Positions 1 through 7,778 of a stretch of DNA of 21,730 bases are shown here, piece by piece. The stretch covers positions 1 through 21,730 of the forward strand of contig JANQME010000133.1 in assembly GCA_028280205.1 (NCBI GenBank), in the 5' to 3' direction. Positions within the stretch are counted from its first letter, which is position 1. Every line of letters starts with the position of its first letter. A model generated the notes under the pieces. That model searched no databases, had not been told where the DNA came from, and saw nothing but the letters and a program-made list of their open reading frames with translations. The position numbers and the translations under genes were made by a program. The DNA is from Longimicrobiales bacterium (GTDB lineage: Bacteria; Gemmatimonadota; Gemmatimonadetes; Longimicrobiales; Gaopeijiaceae).

Positions 1-342
1 TCCGCGGCGGTCCGGACCGCAGCGGGGGAGGAGCGTGCAGGCCGTCGTCCCCTTCTCGTGCTCCTGACCGACGGGCGAGCCAACGTCCCGCTGGGCGACG
101 GCCGCACGGGCAAGGAGGCGGCGAAGGACGACGCGCTCGCCGTCGCGCGGAGCGCCAGGCACCGGGGTTGGCCCGCGCTCGTCGTCGACTCCTCCCGCCG
201 AGCGAGTCCCTTCGCCGCCGAGCTCGCGGACGCTCTCGGAGGCCGACTCCTGCGGCTCCCCGGAGGCGGCTGCGGCGGGCTGGCCGACGCCGTGGCCACG
301 ATGACCGCGGACGGTCCGGGCGCGGGATCGGAGCCCCGGTGA
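1..342 (+). CDS. bchD: Magnesium chelatase subunit D, C-terminal fragment (5' end outside window)
   Basis: The frame is open from the first base and ends at TGA 340-342, leaving 113 C-terminal residues. The visible part holds the late strand of a von Willebrand A domain, with the run LLVLLTDGRANVPLGDG; the LTDG aspartate is a typical metal-site (MIDAS) residue. This fits BchD, the AAA/VWA subunit that with BchI and BchH inserts Mg2+ into protoporphyrin IX at the cost of ATP. The downstream crtF start overlaps the stop by 4 nt (GTGA), so the two are probably co-transcribed and translationally coupled. The N-terminal AAA region cannot be seen, so the assignment rests on the VWA end plus the neighbourhood; a generic VWA protein is the only serious alternative. 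Confidence 0.85.
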   Translation, partial: SAAVRTAAGEERAGRRPLLVLLTDGRANVPLGDGRTGKEAAKDDALAVARSARHRGWPALVVDSSRRASPFAAELADALGGRLLRLPGGGCGGLADAVATMTADGPGAGSEPR

Positions 343-1478
343 GCGCGTCCCGAGGGCCTTCGATCCGGCCCGTTCCGCTGCGCGCGAGGCTGGCCATCCT
401 GTGGGCGCGTATCCTGGGGAGCCCACGGTTCCACCGCTTCGCGGCCGCCTTCCCCTTCACGCGGCCGGTGGCCCTCCGGCGCTCGTCCCAGGTCTTCGAC
501 CTGTGTGCGGGCTTCGTCTATACCCAGACGCTCGCGAGCTGCCTCGAGCTGGGCATCCTCGACTTCGTGTCCAGGAGCCCGAGGAGAGCGGTCGACGTCG
601 CGGAGCACACCGGCCTCGACGAGGGCGTGACGCGCGGCCTTCTGGATGCCGCCACGTCCATCGGGCTCCTGCGTCGCTTCGACGGAGACCTCTTCGTGCT
701 CGGCCGTCACGGCGCACCGCTCATCGGCAACCGCGAGCTCGCCGCCGTGGTGGCACACAACCGCATCCTCTATTCGGATCTCGAACGTCCGCTCGATGTG
801 CTGCGGGGGTCCGATACCGAGCTGGCCCGCTACTGGCCGTACGCGGCCGCGTCCTCGCCATCCGGGCTCTCCGACACGGAGGTGGCACCGTACTCCGCGT
901 TCATGGCGGCGTCCCAGCCGCTCATCGCGGACGAGGTCATGGCCCACGACCCCTTCGACGGTGTCGGCTCCATCCTCGACGTGGGCGGAGGCGAGGGCGC
1001 CTTCCTGGAGGCGGTCGGGCACCGGTACGCCGATCCCACCCTCCACCTCTTCGACCTTCCGGCGGTGGCGGGACGGGCGCGCGCCCGCTTCGACCGACTG
1101 GGGTGGCGGGAGCGCACCGTGACGCACGGGGGCGACTTCCTGGGTGGAGGTCTGCCGGACGTGGATGTGGAGATGATCACGCTCGTCCGCGTCCTCCACG
1201 ACCTCGACGACGACGGCGCGCTCGAGCTGCTCCGCAAGATCCGCGGGCGCCTCCGCCCCGGGCGGCGGCTCTTGATCGCCGAGCCGATGTCCGGGGTACG
1301 TGGCGCGCCGCGCGTGGGTGACGCCTACTTCTTCTGGTATCTCCGCGCGCTCGGGCGGGGTCGTGCGCGTACGCCGCGAGAGATCGGTGCCCTCCTTTCC
1401 GAGGCCGGCTTCTCGAGTCACGACCGGCCGCGCAGTCGGAATCCGGTCATCGCCGTCGTCCTGGTCGCCACGGCGTAG
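339..1478 (+). CDS. crtF: Carotenoid O-methyltransferase, CrtF type (demethylspheroidene/hydroxyneurosporene O-methyltransferase)
   Basis: 379 residues from a GTG at 339 that overlaps the bchD stop (GTGA). The frame is open further upstream, but that part only shadows bchD. An N-terminal helical and winged-helix dimerisation region (about residues 40-150, with FDLCAGFVYTQTLASCLELG) precedes an AdoMet fold with the glycine-rich motif ILDVGGGEGAF near residue 211, an acidic LFDLPAV strand end, and the late motif VRVLHDLDDDGA. This is the layout of class I plant-type O-methyltransferases such as CrtF, which methylates the 1-hydroxyl of acyclic carotenoids. The homologous BchU (bacteriochlorophyll C-20 methylation) is the main alternative, but its position directly before bchCXYZ is the classic crtF position. 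The methylated carotenoid of this organism cannot be read from the sequence. Confidence 0.82.
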   Translation: MSASRGPSIRPVPLRARLAILWARILGSPRFHRFAAAFPFTRPVALRRSSQVFDLCAGFVYTQTLASCLELGILDFVSRSPRRAVDVAEHTGLDEGVTRGLLDAATSIGLLRRFDGDLFVLGRHGAPLIGNRELAAVVAHNRILYSDLERPLDVLRGSDTELARYWPYAAASSPSGLSDTEVAPYSAFMAASQPLIADEVMAHDPFDGVGSILDVGGGEGAFLEAVGHRYADPTLHLFDLPAVAGRARARFDRLGWRERTVTHGGDFLGGGLPDVDVEMITLVRVLHDLDDDGALELLRKIRGRLRPGRRLLIAEPMSGVRGAPRVGDAYFFWYLRALGRGRARTPREIGALLSEAGFSSHDRPRSRNPVIAVVLVATA

Positions 1479-1598
1479 CACCCCTCCTCGGCGCTCCTCG
1501 CGCCCCCCGGCGCTCCTCCGCGCCCACCCCCGCGCTCCGGTCCCGTCTTCTTGCGGCAAGGTCGAGGGAGGGTTACCTGAACCGTCCGTCCAGTTCGT

Positions 1599-1616
1599 TT
1601 GACATTTAGCCCTGTC
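1599..1616 (+). promoter_or_regulatory. Candidate promoter/operator before bchC: -35-like TTGACA inside an inverted repeat
   Basis: In the 183-bp gap between crtF and bchC, TTGACA at 1599-1604 matches a sigma-70 -35 hexamer. It is also the left arm of GACA-N8-TGTC (1601-1604 and 1613-1616), a perfect 4-bp inverted repeat. No convincing -10 box is seen 16-18 bp downstream; the closest is AAAGTT. TGT-N12-ACG from 1613 to 1630 is one base off the TGT-N12-ACA pattern known for PpsR/CrtJ repressors. The rest of the gap (1479-1598) is C-rich with nothing recognisable. Confidence 0.35.
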
Positions 1617-1661
1617 CAGCAAAAGTTACGCACGTCGATCCCCCGTACTTCTACGCATCAC

Positions 1662-2585
1662 GTGATCACCGAAGCCGTCGTCGTCTCCGAGCCGGGCCGC
1701 CTGGGCTTGATGGGTGTCGAGCTCGACGCCCCGGAGGACCAGGACGTCGTGGTCGACGTCCGTTGGAGCGGCGTCAGCGCAGGCACCGAGCGCCTCCTGT
1801 GGACGGGGCAGATGCCGCCTTTCCCGGGGATGGGGTATCCGCTCGTCCCCGGATACGAGTCGGTGGGCACCGTCGTCGAGGCCGGAGCGGACTCGGGTCT
1901 CGAAGTGGGTGACGCCGTCTTCGTCCCCGGCGCCTCGTGCTACGGAGAGATCCGTGGTCTGTTCGGCGCCTCCGCGCGGACGCTGGTCACGAGGGGAGAC
2001 CGGGTCGTCCCCGCCGGGGAGCTCGGCGCCGACGGGTGCATGCTGGCCCTCGCCGCCACCGCCCACCGAGCGATCGCGCTCGGGTCCGCCGACCTGATCG
2101 TCGGGCACGGTGCCTTCGGTCAGCTCGCCGCACGTCTCAACCACGCCCTCTGGGGCACCTGGCCCGAAGTGTGGGAAGCCCGGGGCGAGCGACGCAGGGT
2201 GCGCACGCCCTATCCGCTCGTGGAGCCGGGGGGCTCGGACCTGTCGAGCGCGGCGCGCGTGATCGACGCGAGCGGAGATCCACGCGTGATCGACCAGGTC
2301 GTCCCCGTCATGCGCCGGGGTGGTGAGGTCGTCCTGGCGGGCTTCTACTCGCGCCCCGTGCAGTTCGACTACCCGCCGGCCTTCTCCAAGGAGATCGCCG
2401 TCCGCATCTCCGCGGAGTTCAGCCCGGACGACTTGAGGTCCGTGGCCTCCCTCGCCCTGGACGGGGCCCTCGATCTCTCGGGCATCGTCACCCATGTGGC
2501 GAGCCCCGTGGAGGCACGCCGTGCCTACGAGACCGCGTTCAACGACCCCACCTGTGTCAAGCTCATTCTCGACTGGAACCAATAA
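1662..2585 (+). CDS. bchC: Bacteriochlorophyllide a dehydrogenase (3-hydroxyethyl side chain oxidation)
   Basis: 307 residues from GTG 1662, giving an N-terminus that begins ITEAVVVSEPGRLGL, as in the family. A TTG at 1599 is in frame but lies on the promoter-like sequence and adds 21 unlike residues. The protein is a medium-chain dehydrogenase-like enzyme: an N-terminal domain with GVSAGTERLLWTG and VPGYESVGTVVEAG, then a Rossmann-type region with LIVGHGAFGQLAARL. BchC oxidises the 3-(1-hydroxyethyl) group of 3-hydroxyethyl bacteriochlorophyllide a to the acetyl group, using NAD. It lacks the usual GHExxG zinc site of alcohol dehydrogenases, as expected for BchC. The stop TAA touches the bchX ATG with no gap, so it is the first gene of a bchCXYZ unit. 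There is no good ribosome site before the GTG, so the exact start is less sure than the gene. Confidence 0.93.
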   Translation: MITEAVVVSEPGRLGLMGVELDAPEDQDVVVDVRWSGVSAGTERLLWTGQMPPFPGMGYPLVPGYESVGTVVEAGADSGLEVGDAVFVPGASCYGEIRGLFGASARTLVTRGDRVVPAGELGADGCMLALAATAHRAIALGSADLIVGHGAFGQLAARLNHALWGTWPEVWEARGERRRVRTPYPLVEPGGSDLSSAARVIDASGDPRVIDQVVPVMRRGGEVVLAGFYSRPVQFDYPPAFSKEIAVRISAEFSPDDLRSVASLALDGALDLSGIVTHVASPVEARRAYETAFNDPTCVKLILDWNQ

Positions 2586-3560
2586 ATGATCGCTAGCCCG
2601 AAGACGCTCGAGAACGGATCTGCCGAGAACGGGGGCCCCGCCCCCGGTGAGACCCAGATCATCGCGATCTACGGCAAGGGAGGCATCGGCAAGAGCTTCA
2701 CGCTCGCCAACCTCTCGTACATGATGGCGCAGCAGGGCAAGAAGGTGCTCCTCATCGGGTGCGACCCGAAGAGCGACACCACATCCCTGCTCTTCGGCGG
2801 GCGCTCGTGCCCGACGATCATCTCCACTTCGTCCGAGCGCCGGCTGGCCGGCGAGGACGTTCACATCTCGGACGTCTGCTTCGTCCGTGACGGCGTCTTC
2901 GCCATGGAGCTGGGCGGACCCGAGGTCGGCCGTGGCTGCGGTGGCCGCGGCATCATCCACGGCTTCGAGCTGCTGGAGAAGCTCGGCTTCCACGAGTGGG
3001 GCTTCGACTTCGTCCTGCTCGACTTCCTGGGCGACGTCGTCTGCGGCGGCTTCGGTCTCCCGATCGCCCGCGACATGTGTCAGAAGGTCATCGTCGTCGG
3101 CTCCAACGACCTGCAGTCGCTCTACGTGGCCAACAACGTCTGTTCGGCCGTCGAGTACTTCCGCCAGATGGGCGGCAACGTCGGCGTGGCCGGGCTCGTC
3201 ATCAACAAGGACGACGGCACGGGCGAGGCGCAGGCCTTCGCCGAGAAGGTGGAGATCCCGCTCCTCGCGGCGATCCCGCAGGACGACGACATCCGCCGCA
3301 AGAGTGCCAACTACGAGATCGTCGGGAAGCCCGGCGGAGCGTGGGCGCCGCTCTTCGAAGAGCTCGCGACCCAGGTGGCTACCGCGCCTCCGCGGGCGCC
3401 CGCTCCGCTCACCCACGACGGCCTGCTCGACCTCTTCAAGGGGTCCGACGTGGGTCGTGACTACGTGCTCACCCCCGCGACCGAGGCGGACATGTTCGCC
3501 GGCGGCACGCCGCCCGCCCCGTCGCTCGAGATCGTCTACGAGGAGGTGGCGACGGCATGA
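2586..3560 (+). CDS. bchX: Chlorophyllide a reductase, iron protein subunit X
   Basis: 324 residues, ATG immediately after the bchC stop. It is a nitrogenase-Fe-protein homologue: a P-loop GKGGIGKS at residues 30-37, the second nucleotide motif GCDPKSDTTSLLFGG near 58-72, and cysteines 118 (GRGCGGRG) and 153 (VCGGFGLP) in the positions that bridge one [4Fe-4S] cluster across the homodimer. BchX hydrolyses ATP and passes electrons to BchYZ, which reduces the C7=C8 bond of chlorophyllide a. BchL and NifH are the close relatives; the bchC-X-Y-Z setting identifies this as BchX. A roughly 60-residue C-terminal part (from about 262) is rich in alanine and proline. The stop overlaps bchY by 4 nt (ATGA), so the subunits are translationally coupled. 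Confidence 0.97.
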   Translation: MIASPKTLENGSAENGGPAPGETQIIAIYGKGGIGKSFTLANLSYMMAQQGKKVLLIGCDPKSDTTSLLFGGRSCPTIISTSSERRLAGEDVHISDVCFVRDGVFAMELGGPEVGRGCGGRGIIHGFELLEKLGFHEWGFDFVLLDFLGDVVCGGFGLPIARDMCQKVIVVGSNDLQSLYVANNVCSAVEYFRQMGGNVGVAGLVINKDDGTGEAQAFAEKVEIPLLAAIPQDDDIRRKSANYEIVGKPGGAWAPLFEELATQVATAPPRAPAPLTHDGLLDLFKGSDVGRDYVLTPATEADMFAGGTPPAPSLEIVYEEVATA

Positions 3561-5173
3561 GCGCGAAGTCCGGCCCCCAGCTTCCGGTTCTCGACGGCAA
3601 GGTCGCCGCCGCAGGAAGCGGGTGTCACGGTGGCAAGGAGCGCATGCGTGCCGAAGCCGCGGCCGCCGGGAAGGGCGAGGCACTCGAACAGCTCGAGCGG
3701 GACTACCCGCTCGGCCCGCACGATCAGCCGCAGGGGATGTGCCCCGCCTTCGGCAGCCTGCGCGTCGGTCTGCGCATGCGGCGCACGGCGACGGTCCTCT
3801 CCGGTTCGGCGTGCTGTGTGTACGGCCTGACCTTCACGTCGCACTTCTACGGCGCGCGCCGTACGGTCGGCTACGTGCCGTTCAACTCGGAGACGCTCGT
3901 TACGGGGCAGCTCTTCGAGGACATCAAGCAGACGATGCACGACCTCGCCGATCCCGAGCGCTACGACGCGATCGTGATGACGAATCTGTGCATCCCCACG
4001 GCGTCGGGCGTTCCGCTCGAACTGCTCCCCGACGAGATCAACGGGGTGCGGATCATCGGCATCGACGTGCCCGGCTTCGGCGTGCCCACGCACGCGGAGG
4101 CCAAGGACGTCCTGGCCGGCGCGCTGCTGCGTTACGCCCGCAAGGAGGCGTCGAGCGGGCCGGTCGCGAAGCCCGACGAGGTGGAGCGTTCGCGCCCGAC
4201 GGTGACGCTGATCGGTGAGCTCTTTCCGGCGGACCCCATCGGGATCGCCGCCCTGCTCGAGCCGATGGGCATGGCGGTCGGCTCGACCGTGCCACCGCGC
4301 GAGTGGCGTGAGCTCTACGCCGCGCTCGACTGCACCGTGGCGGCGGCCACGCACCCGTTCTACACGGCGTCCGTGCGCGAATTCAAGGCCGCCGGTCGGC
4401 CGGTGGTCGGCTCTGCGCCCGTCGGGGCCGAGGGCACCGCCGCCTGGCTCAAGGCCGTCGGTGCCGCGGCGGGCATCGACGCGAAGACGATCGGCCGGGC
4501 CGTGGACGGCGCGGCGAAGGCGACTGCCGGGGCGCTCGCGCGCACCCCGATCAGGGGCCGAATCCACGTCTCCGGATACGAGGGCTCCGAGCTCCTGGTG
4601 GCGCGCATCCTGGCCGAGGCGGGAGCCGAGATCACGCACGTCGGCACCGCGCTGCCGAAGACGCCGTGGTCCGATCCCGACCGCGAGTGGCTCGAGGCCC
4701 GGGGCGTGAACGTCACGTATCGCGCGTCGCTCGAGCAGAACCTGGAGGCGTACCGGGCGCACGAGCCGGATCTGGCGATCGGGACGACGCCGCTCGTCCA
4801 GGCCGCCAAGGAAGACGGCACCCCGGCGCTCTACTTCACGAATCTGATCTCCGCCCGCCCGATCTTCGGGCCGATGGGCGCGGCCGGGCTCAGCGAGGTC
4901 ATCAACGGCGCCGTCGGTGGGCGTGAGCGGCTGAACCACATGCGCACGTTCTTCGAAGGCGTCGGCACCGGCCACGCCACCGGCTACGGCTGGACCGAGC
5001 CTCCGGAGCGCCGGCTGAGCGCGAAGGAGCGCAACGCCCGGGCTCGTGGCGGCGAGAGCAGCACCGGGACGAAAGCGAAGAAGCGCGAGAAGAAGCCCGC
5101 GAAGGCACGAGCGAAGAAAGCGAAGAAGTCGAAGTCCGCGACCGATGCCTCCAGCGCGGAGGCGACGTCATGA
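3557..5173 (+). CDS. bchY: Chlorophyllide a reductase subunit Y, with lysine-rich C-terminal tail
   Basis: 538 residues starting at the ATG that overlaps bchX. NifD-like half of the BchYZ catalytic component. Cysteines 62 (GMCPAFGSL), 86/87 (GSACCVYG) and 145 (TNLCIPTA) are placed to ligate the [4Fe-4S] cluster shared with BchZ. The body ends near residue 495 (GYGWTEPPERRLSAKERNAR); the last 40 or so residues are a low-complexity basic tail of repeated Lys/Ala/Arg such as KKREKKPAKARAKKAKK. The tail makes this protein longer than the roughly 500 residues I would expect. It sits just before the bchZ start, which overlaps the stop (ATGA). The tail has no known role here and could be an RNA-, membrane- or partner-contacting extension. 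Confidence 0.96.
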   Translation: MSAKSGPQLPVLDGKVAAAGSGCHGGKERMRAEAAAAGKGEALEQLERDYPLGPHDQPQGMCPAFGSLRVGLRMRRTATVLSGSACCVYGLTFTSHFYGARRTVGYVPFNSETLVTGQLFEDIKQTMHDLADPERYDAIVMTNLCIPTASGVPLELLPDEINGVRIIGIDVPGFGVPTHAEAKDVLAGALLRYARKEASSGPVAKPDEVERSRPTVTLIGELFPADPIGIAALLEPMGMAVGSTVPPREWRELYAALDCTVAAATHPFYTASVREFKAAGRPVVGSAPVGAEGTAAWLKAVGAAAGIDAKTIGRAVDGAAKATAGALARTPIRGRIHVSGYEGSELLVARILAEAGAEITHVGTALPKTPWSDPDREWLEARGVNVTYRASLEQNLEAYRAHEPDLAIGTTPLVQAAKEDGTPALYFTNLISARPIFGPMGAAGLSEVINGAVGGRERLNHMRTFFEGVGTGHATGYGWTEPPERRLSAKERNARARGGESSTGTKAKKREKKPAKARAKKAKKSKSATDASSAEATS

Positions 5174-6618
5174 TGGTCCTCGACCACGACCGGGCCGGCG
5201 GCTACTGGGGCTCCGTGTACGCCTTCACGGCGGTGCGCGGCCTCCAGGTCGTCATCGACGGACCGGTCGGGTGCGAGAACCTCCCGGTGACCTCGGTGCT
5301 GCACTACACCGACGCGCTGCCCCCGCACGAGCTCCCGATCGTCGTCACCGGGCTCGGCGAGGACGAGCTCTCGATGACCGGCACCGAGAAGGCGCTCACG
5401 CGTGCACACTCCACGCTCGATCCCGACGTGCCCGCCGTCGTCGTCACCGGCTCCATCGCCGAGATGATCGGCGGAGGCGTCGTGCCGATGGGCAGCGGGC
5501 TCTACCGCTTCTTGCCGCGCACGATCGACGAGGACCAGTGGCAGAGCGCCGACCGGGCCATGACGTGGATGTGGACGGAGTTCGGTCAGAAGAAGGCCCG
5601 GGCCCGGAAGGGGCGCGAGCGGAAGGAGGGCGACAAGCCCCTCGTGAACATCATCGGCCCCATCTACGGCACCTTCAACATGCCGTCCGATCTGGCCGAG
5701 ATCCGGCGCCTGATCGAAGGCGTCGGCTGCGAGGTGAACCTCGTCTACCCGCTCGGCGCGCACCTCAAGGACACGCCGAAGCTCGCGGACGCGGACCTCA
5801 ACGTCTGCATGTACCGGGAGTTCGGGCGCCGCCTGTGCGAGTCGCTCGGCAAGCCGTATCTGCAGGCGCCCATCGGGATGAGCTCGACGACGTCGTTCCT
5901 CGAGGCGCTCGGCGAGGCGGTCGGCATCGACCCGCAGCCGTTCATCGAGAAGGAGAAGCACACGACGCTCAAGCCGATCTGGGATCTTTGGCGGAGCGTG
6001 ACACAGGACTTCTTCGCGACGTCCTCGTTCGCCGTCGTGGCCAACGCCACGTACGAGCACGGCCTGCACAAGTACCTGACCGAGGACCTCGGGATGCCGT
6101 GCACGCTGCACGTGGCGCGGCGTCCGGGCGAGAAGACCGACCATGCGGCCGTGCGCGACTCCCTGGCCGAGAAGCCGCCCGCGATCCTCTTCGGCAGCTA
6201 CAACGAGCGGATGTACGCCGCCGAGCTCAAGCTGCGCAGCCGCTACATCCCCATGTCCTTCCCCGGCGCCATCATCCGGCGCCATACGGGCACCCCGGTG
6301 ATGGGCTACGCGGGCGCGACGTACCTCGTGCAGGAGATCTGCAACGCGCTCTTCGACACCCTCTTCGACATCCTCCCGCTCGGGACGGCGCTCGACGAGG
6401 GAAGCGCGGCCACGCTCGCACGCGGGGAGGGCTCGTCGATCCCGTGGGAGGCCGACGCGAGCCGCGAGCTCGACCGTCTCGTCTCGCGGTATGCGCCGCT
6501 CGAACGAATCTCCCTCGCCAAGAGGCTACGGGACGCGTCGGAGGAGCAGGCCTTCCAACATCGCGAGACGCGCGTCACCGCGGCGCGCGTTCTCGAGGCA
6601 GCCGGGCGTCATGGCTGA
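5170..6618 (+). CDS. bchZ: Chlorophyllide a reductase subunit Z
   Basis: 482 residues; ATG 5170 overlaps the bchY stop, with a second ATG right behind it. NifK-like subunit; cysteine 35 in GPVGCENLPVTSVLHYTD is the expected ligand contributed to the cluster at the Y/Z interface. Further family landmarks are VVTGSIAEMIGGG near residue 95, VNIIGPIYGTFNMPSDL near 160, and a PchlR/BchZ-type C-terminal region. A short basic linker (KKARARKGRERKEG, about 142-155) precedes the second domain. With BchX and BchY it forms chlorophyllide a oxidoreductase, which turns a chlorin into a bacteriochlorin. It is the last gene of bchCXYZ: the stop is only 7 bp from the end of the convergent bchO gene, leaving no room for a conventional terminator between them. 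Confidence 0.96.
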   Translation: MMVLDHDRAGGYWGSVYAFTAVRGLQVVIDGPVGCENLPVTSVLHYTDALPPHELPIVVTGLGEDELSMTGTEKALTRAHSTLDPDVPAVVVTGSIAEMIGGGVVPMGSGLYRFLPRTIDEDQWQSADRAMTWMWTEFGQKKARARKGRERKEGDKPLVNIIGPIYGTFNMPSDLAEIRRLIEGVGCEVNLVYPLGAHLKDTPKLADADLNVCMYREFGRRLCESLGKPYLQAPIGMSSTTSFLEALGEAVGIDPQPFIEKEKHTTLKPIWDLWRSVTQDFFATSSFAVVANATYEHGLHKYLTEDLGMPCTLHVARRPGEKTDHAAVRDSLAEKPPAILFGSYNERMYAAELKLRSRYIPMSFPGAIIRRHTGTPVMGYAGATYLVQEICNALFDTLFDILPLGTALDEGSAATLARGEGSSIPWEADASRELDRLVSRYAPLERISLAKRLRDASEEQAFQHRETRVTAARVLEAAGRHG

Positions 6619-6625
6619 GTTGCGT

Positions 6626-7495
6626 TTACGCTCCGGACGCGGCGAGGGCGCCCATGAGGGCGGCGCGCACCGTCGTGGGCCGTTCCTCGTGCAGGAGATG
6701 GCCGCCCGTCTCGACGTGCACCTCGTGCCGACCGACGGAGGCCAGCGCCGACCGGACGTCGGAGGTGCGGATCCACTCGTCCTCCCGGCCGACGATCGTC
6801 GTGAGGTGGCCGTCGAAGGCGGCGAGCGCCGCCCGCGTGTCCGGCACGCTCCAGGTAGAGAAGAGGCGCAGGACGGCCGACACGTGATCGGCGTCTCCGA
6901 AGAGCGTTCGATAGCAGCGCCGAGACCACTCCGGAACGTCGGAGCCGGTCTGGTCGAGCAGGCGGTCCGGAAGGCGTGTACGGCGACTCAGCATGGCCGC
7001 CACGCGTCCGGCGGCATCCGAGCGGACCAGCGGACCCACCAGCTCGGCCACCGCACGCTCGACACGGGTGTCGAGCGCGTCGACGAGGGAGGGGTTGAGG
7101 GCCAGAACGCTTCGCGCGCCGACTCGCGACGCGACGTGCAGCGCGATCGCCGCACCCGCGGAGTGACCCACGATCACGCGTGGCTTCGTCTCGGTCCGAC
7201 GCAGGAGCTCCACCAGGGCGTCCCCGATCGCGATGGGGCCGGCGAGGGACACGGTGCCCCGGGACGCGGTCGAGAAACCGTGGCCGGGAAGGTCCGCGGC
7301 CATCCAGGTGACCGTCTCCGGAAGCTCGTCGAGCACCGCGGTCCACGAGTGGGTCGAGGCTCCGCTGCCGTGCACGAGGAAGACGTCGGACGCGGGTGCG
7401 CTGCGCTGCACGTGCCAGCGGACGCCGGCCAGATCGAAGAACTCGCTGAATGCGGCGCGGGGCCAGCGGCTCCGCTCCCGAGCCCAGCTCAGCAA
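6626..7495 (-). CDS. bchO: BchO-type alpha/beta hydrolase (putative Mg-chelatase accessory protein)
   Basis: About 289 residues from TTG 7495; an in-frame GTG at 7585 would add 30 residues. I prefer the shorter form because LSWARERSRWPRAAFSEFF-(DLAG)VRWHVQ resembles the usual BchO beginning, whereas the extension is atypical and overlies hairpins of the puf leader. Neither start has a clear ribosome site. Visible motifs are the oxyanion-hole HGSGASTHSW, ADLPGHGFS, the nucleophile elbow GHSAGAA and a late GGH (ETGGHLLHEERP) that supplies the catalytic histidine. BchO genes usually sit beside bchID; their biochemical role is not settled. Here the gene is inserted between bchZ and pufB on the opposite strand, convergent with bchZ and divergent from puf. 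A generic hydrolase is the alternative. Confidence 0.82.
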   Translation of the reverse strand: MLSWARERSRWPRAAFSEFFDLAGVRWHVQRSAPASDVFLVHGSGASTHSWTAVLDELPETVTWMAADLPGHGFSTASRGTVSLAGPIAIGDALVELLRRTETKPRVIVGHSAGAAIALHVASRVGARSVLALNPSLVDALDTRVERAVAELVGPLVRSDAAGRVAAMLSRRTRLPDRLLDQTGSDVPEWSRRCYRTLFGDADHVSAVLRLFSTWSVPDTRAALAAFDGHLTTIVGREDEWIRTSDVRSALASVGRHEVHVETGGHLLHEERPTTVRAALMGALAASGA

Positions 7496-7506
7496 CGGTA
7501 TGCGAT

Positions 7507-7593
7507 CGCCCCCGCGAGGGGCGGTCCGAACGGTTTCGTCCGCCCGAAGGGCGGCCCATGGGGTGGGGGTACCACCCGATAGCACGGGGTGCT
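7507..7593 (+). promoter_or_regulatory. puf leader with four consecutive short hairpins
   Basis: Upstream of pufB four perfect inverted repeats follow one another: 7507-7523 (CGCCCC/GGGGCG), 7540-7554 (CCGCCC-GAA-GGGCGG), 7561-7577 (GGGTGG/CCACCC) and 7581-7593 (AGCAC-GGG-GTGCT). Loops are 3-5 nt. None is followed by a T run, so they do not look like intrinsic terminators. They may structure the 5' leader of the pufBA transcript or mark operator sites between the divergent bchO and puf genes. The puf promoter itself could not be recognised. In GC-rich DNA single hairpins of this size are common; the close series is what stands out. Confidence 0.4.
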
Positions 7594-7607
7594 CATCGAG
7601 CTTTCAC

Positions 7608-7614
7608 AAGGAGG
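7608..7614 (+). promoter_or_regulatory. Strong ribosome binding site of pufB
   Basis: AAGGAGG is a perfect anti-16S match with 7 nt to the pufB ATG at 7622. It is the best Shine-Dalgarno sequence in the window, in keeping with the very high expression needed for the antenna polypeptides, and it fixes the pufB start. Confidence 0.85.
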
Positions 7615-7621
7615 CACAAAC

Positions 7622-7765
7622 ATGGAGCAATCCCACAGCCTTTCGGGGCTGAGCGAAGACCAGGCGAAGGAATTCCACGCGGTCTTCATGCGGAGTTTCA
7701 TCGGATTCACAGTGGTCGCCATCATCGCACACATCCTCGTGTGGATGTACCGGCCCTGGCTCTGA
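7622..7765 (+). CDS. pufB: Light-harvesting 1 (core antenna) beta polypeptide
   Basis: 47 residues, MEQSHSLSGLSEDQAKEFHA at the start and ending WMYRPWL. A polar, acidic cytoplasmic N-terminus leads into one membrane helix (about 22-42). Histidine 37 in AIIAHILVW is the bacteriochlorophyll ligand, histidine 19 (EFHAVF) is the second conserved beta-chain histidine, and the WxxRPWL end is typical of LH1 beta. The AAGGAGG site 7 nt upstream sets the start. pufA follows after 13 nt. It forms the ring around the reaction centre with PufA. Confidence 0.96.
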   Translation: MEQSHSLSGLSEDQAKEFHAVFMRSFIGFTVVAIIAHILVWMYRPWL

Positions 7766-7778
7766 GGAGAGAACCACA

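Noticed and set aside
339..1478. BchU (C-20 methyltransferase) for the gene called crtF
   Set aside because: BchU belongs to chlorosome bacteriochlorophyll c/d makers; no other such genes are seen and the gene order is crtF-bchCXYZ.
1479..1590. C-rich repeats (GGCGCTCCTC-like) after crtF
   Set aside because: Only loose repetition of gcgctcc/cgcgccc in GC-rich spacer; no regular period, CRISPR-like unit or stem-loop terminator.
1599..1661. Upstream TTG start for bchC
   Set aside because: It coincides with the promoter-like TTGACA and adds residues unlike the family N-terminus; GTG 1662 fits better.
1626..3683. Very long minus-strand open frame antisense to bchC/bchX (685 codons)
   Set aside because: It is a mirror of strong third-position GC bias in real genes; the translation is His/Arg/Asp-rich with no domain, and it overlaps two certain genes.
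6616..6630. Terminator between convergent bchZ and bchO
   Set aside because: Only 7 bp separate the stops and no stem-loop with a T run was seen.
7595..7625. pufQ or a small gene before pufB, and pufX after pufM
   Set aside because: No small open frame with a ribosome site precedes pufB, and pufM runs directly into pufC, so neither gene is present here.
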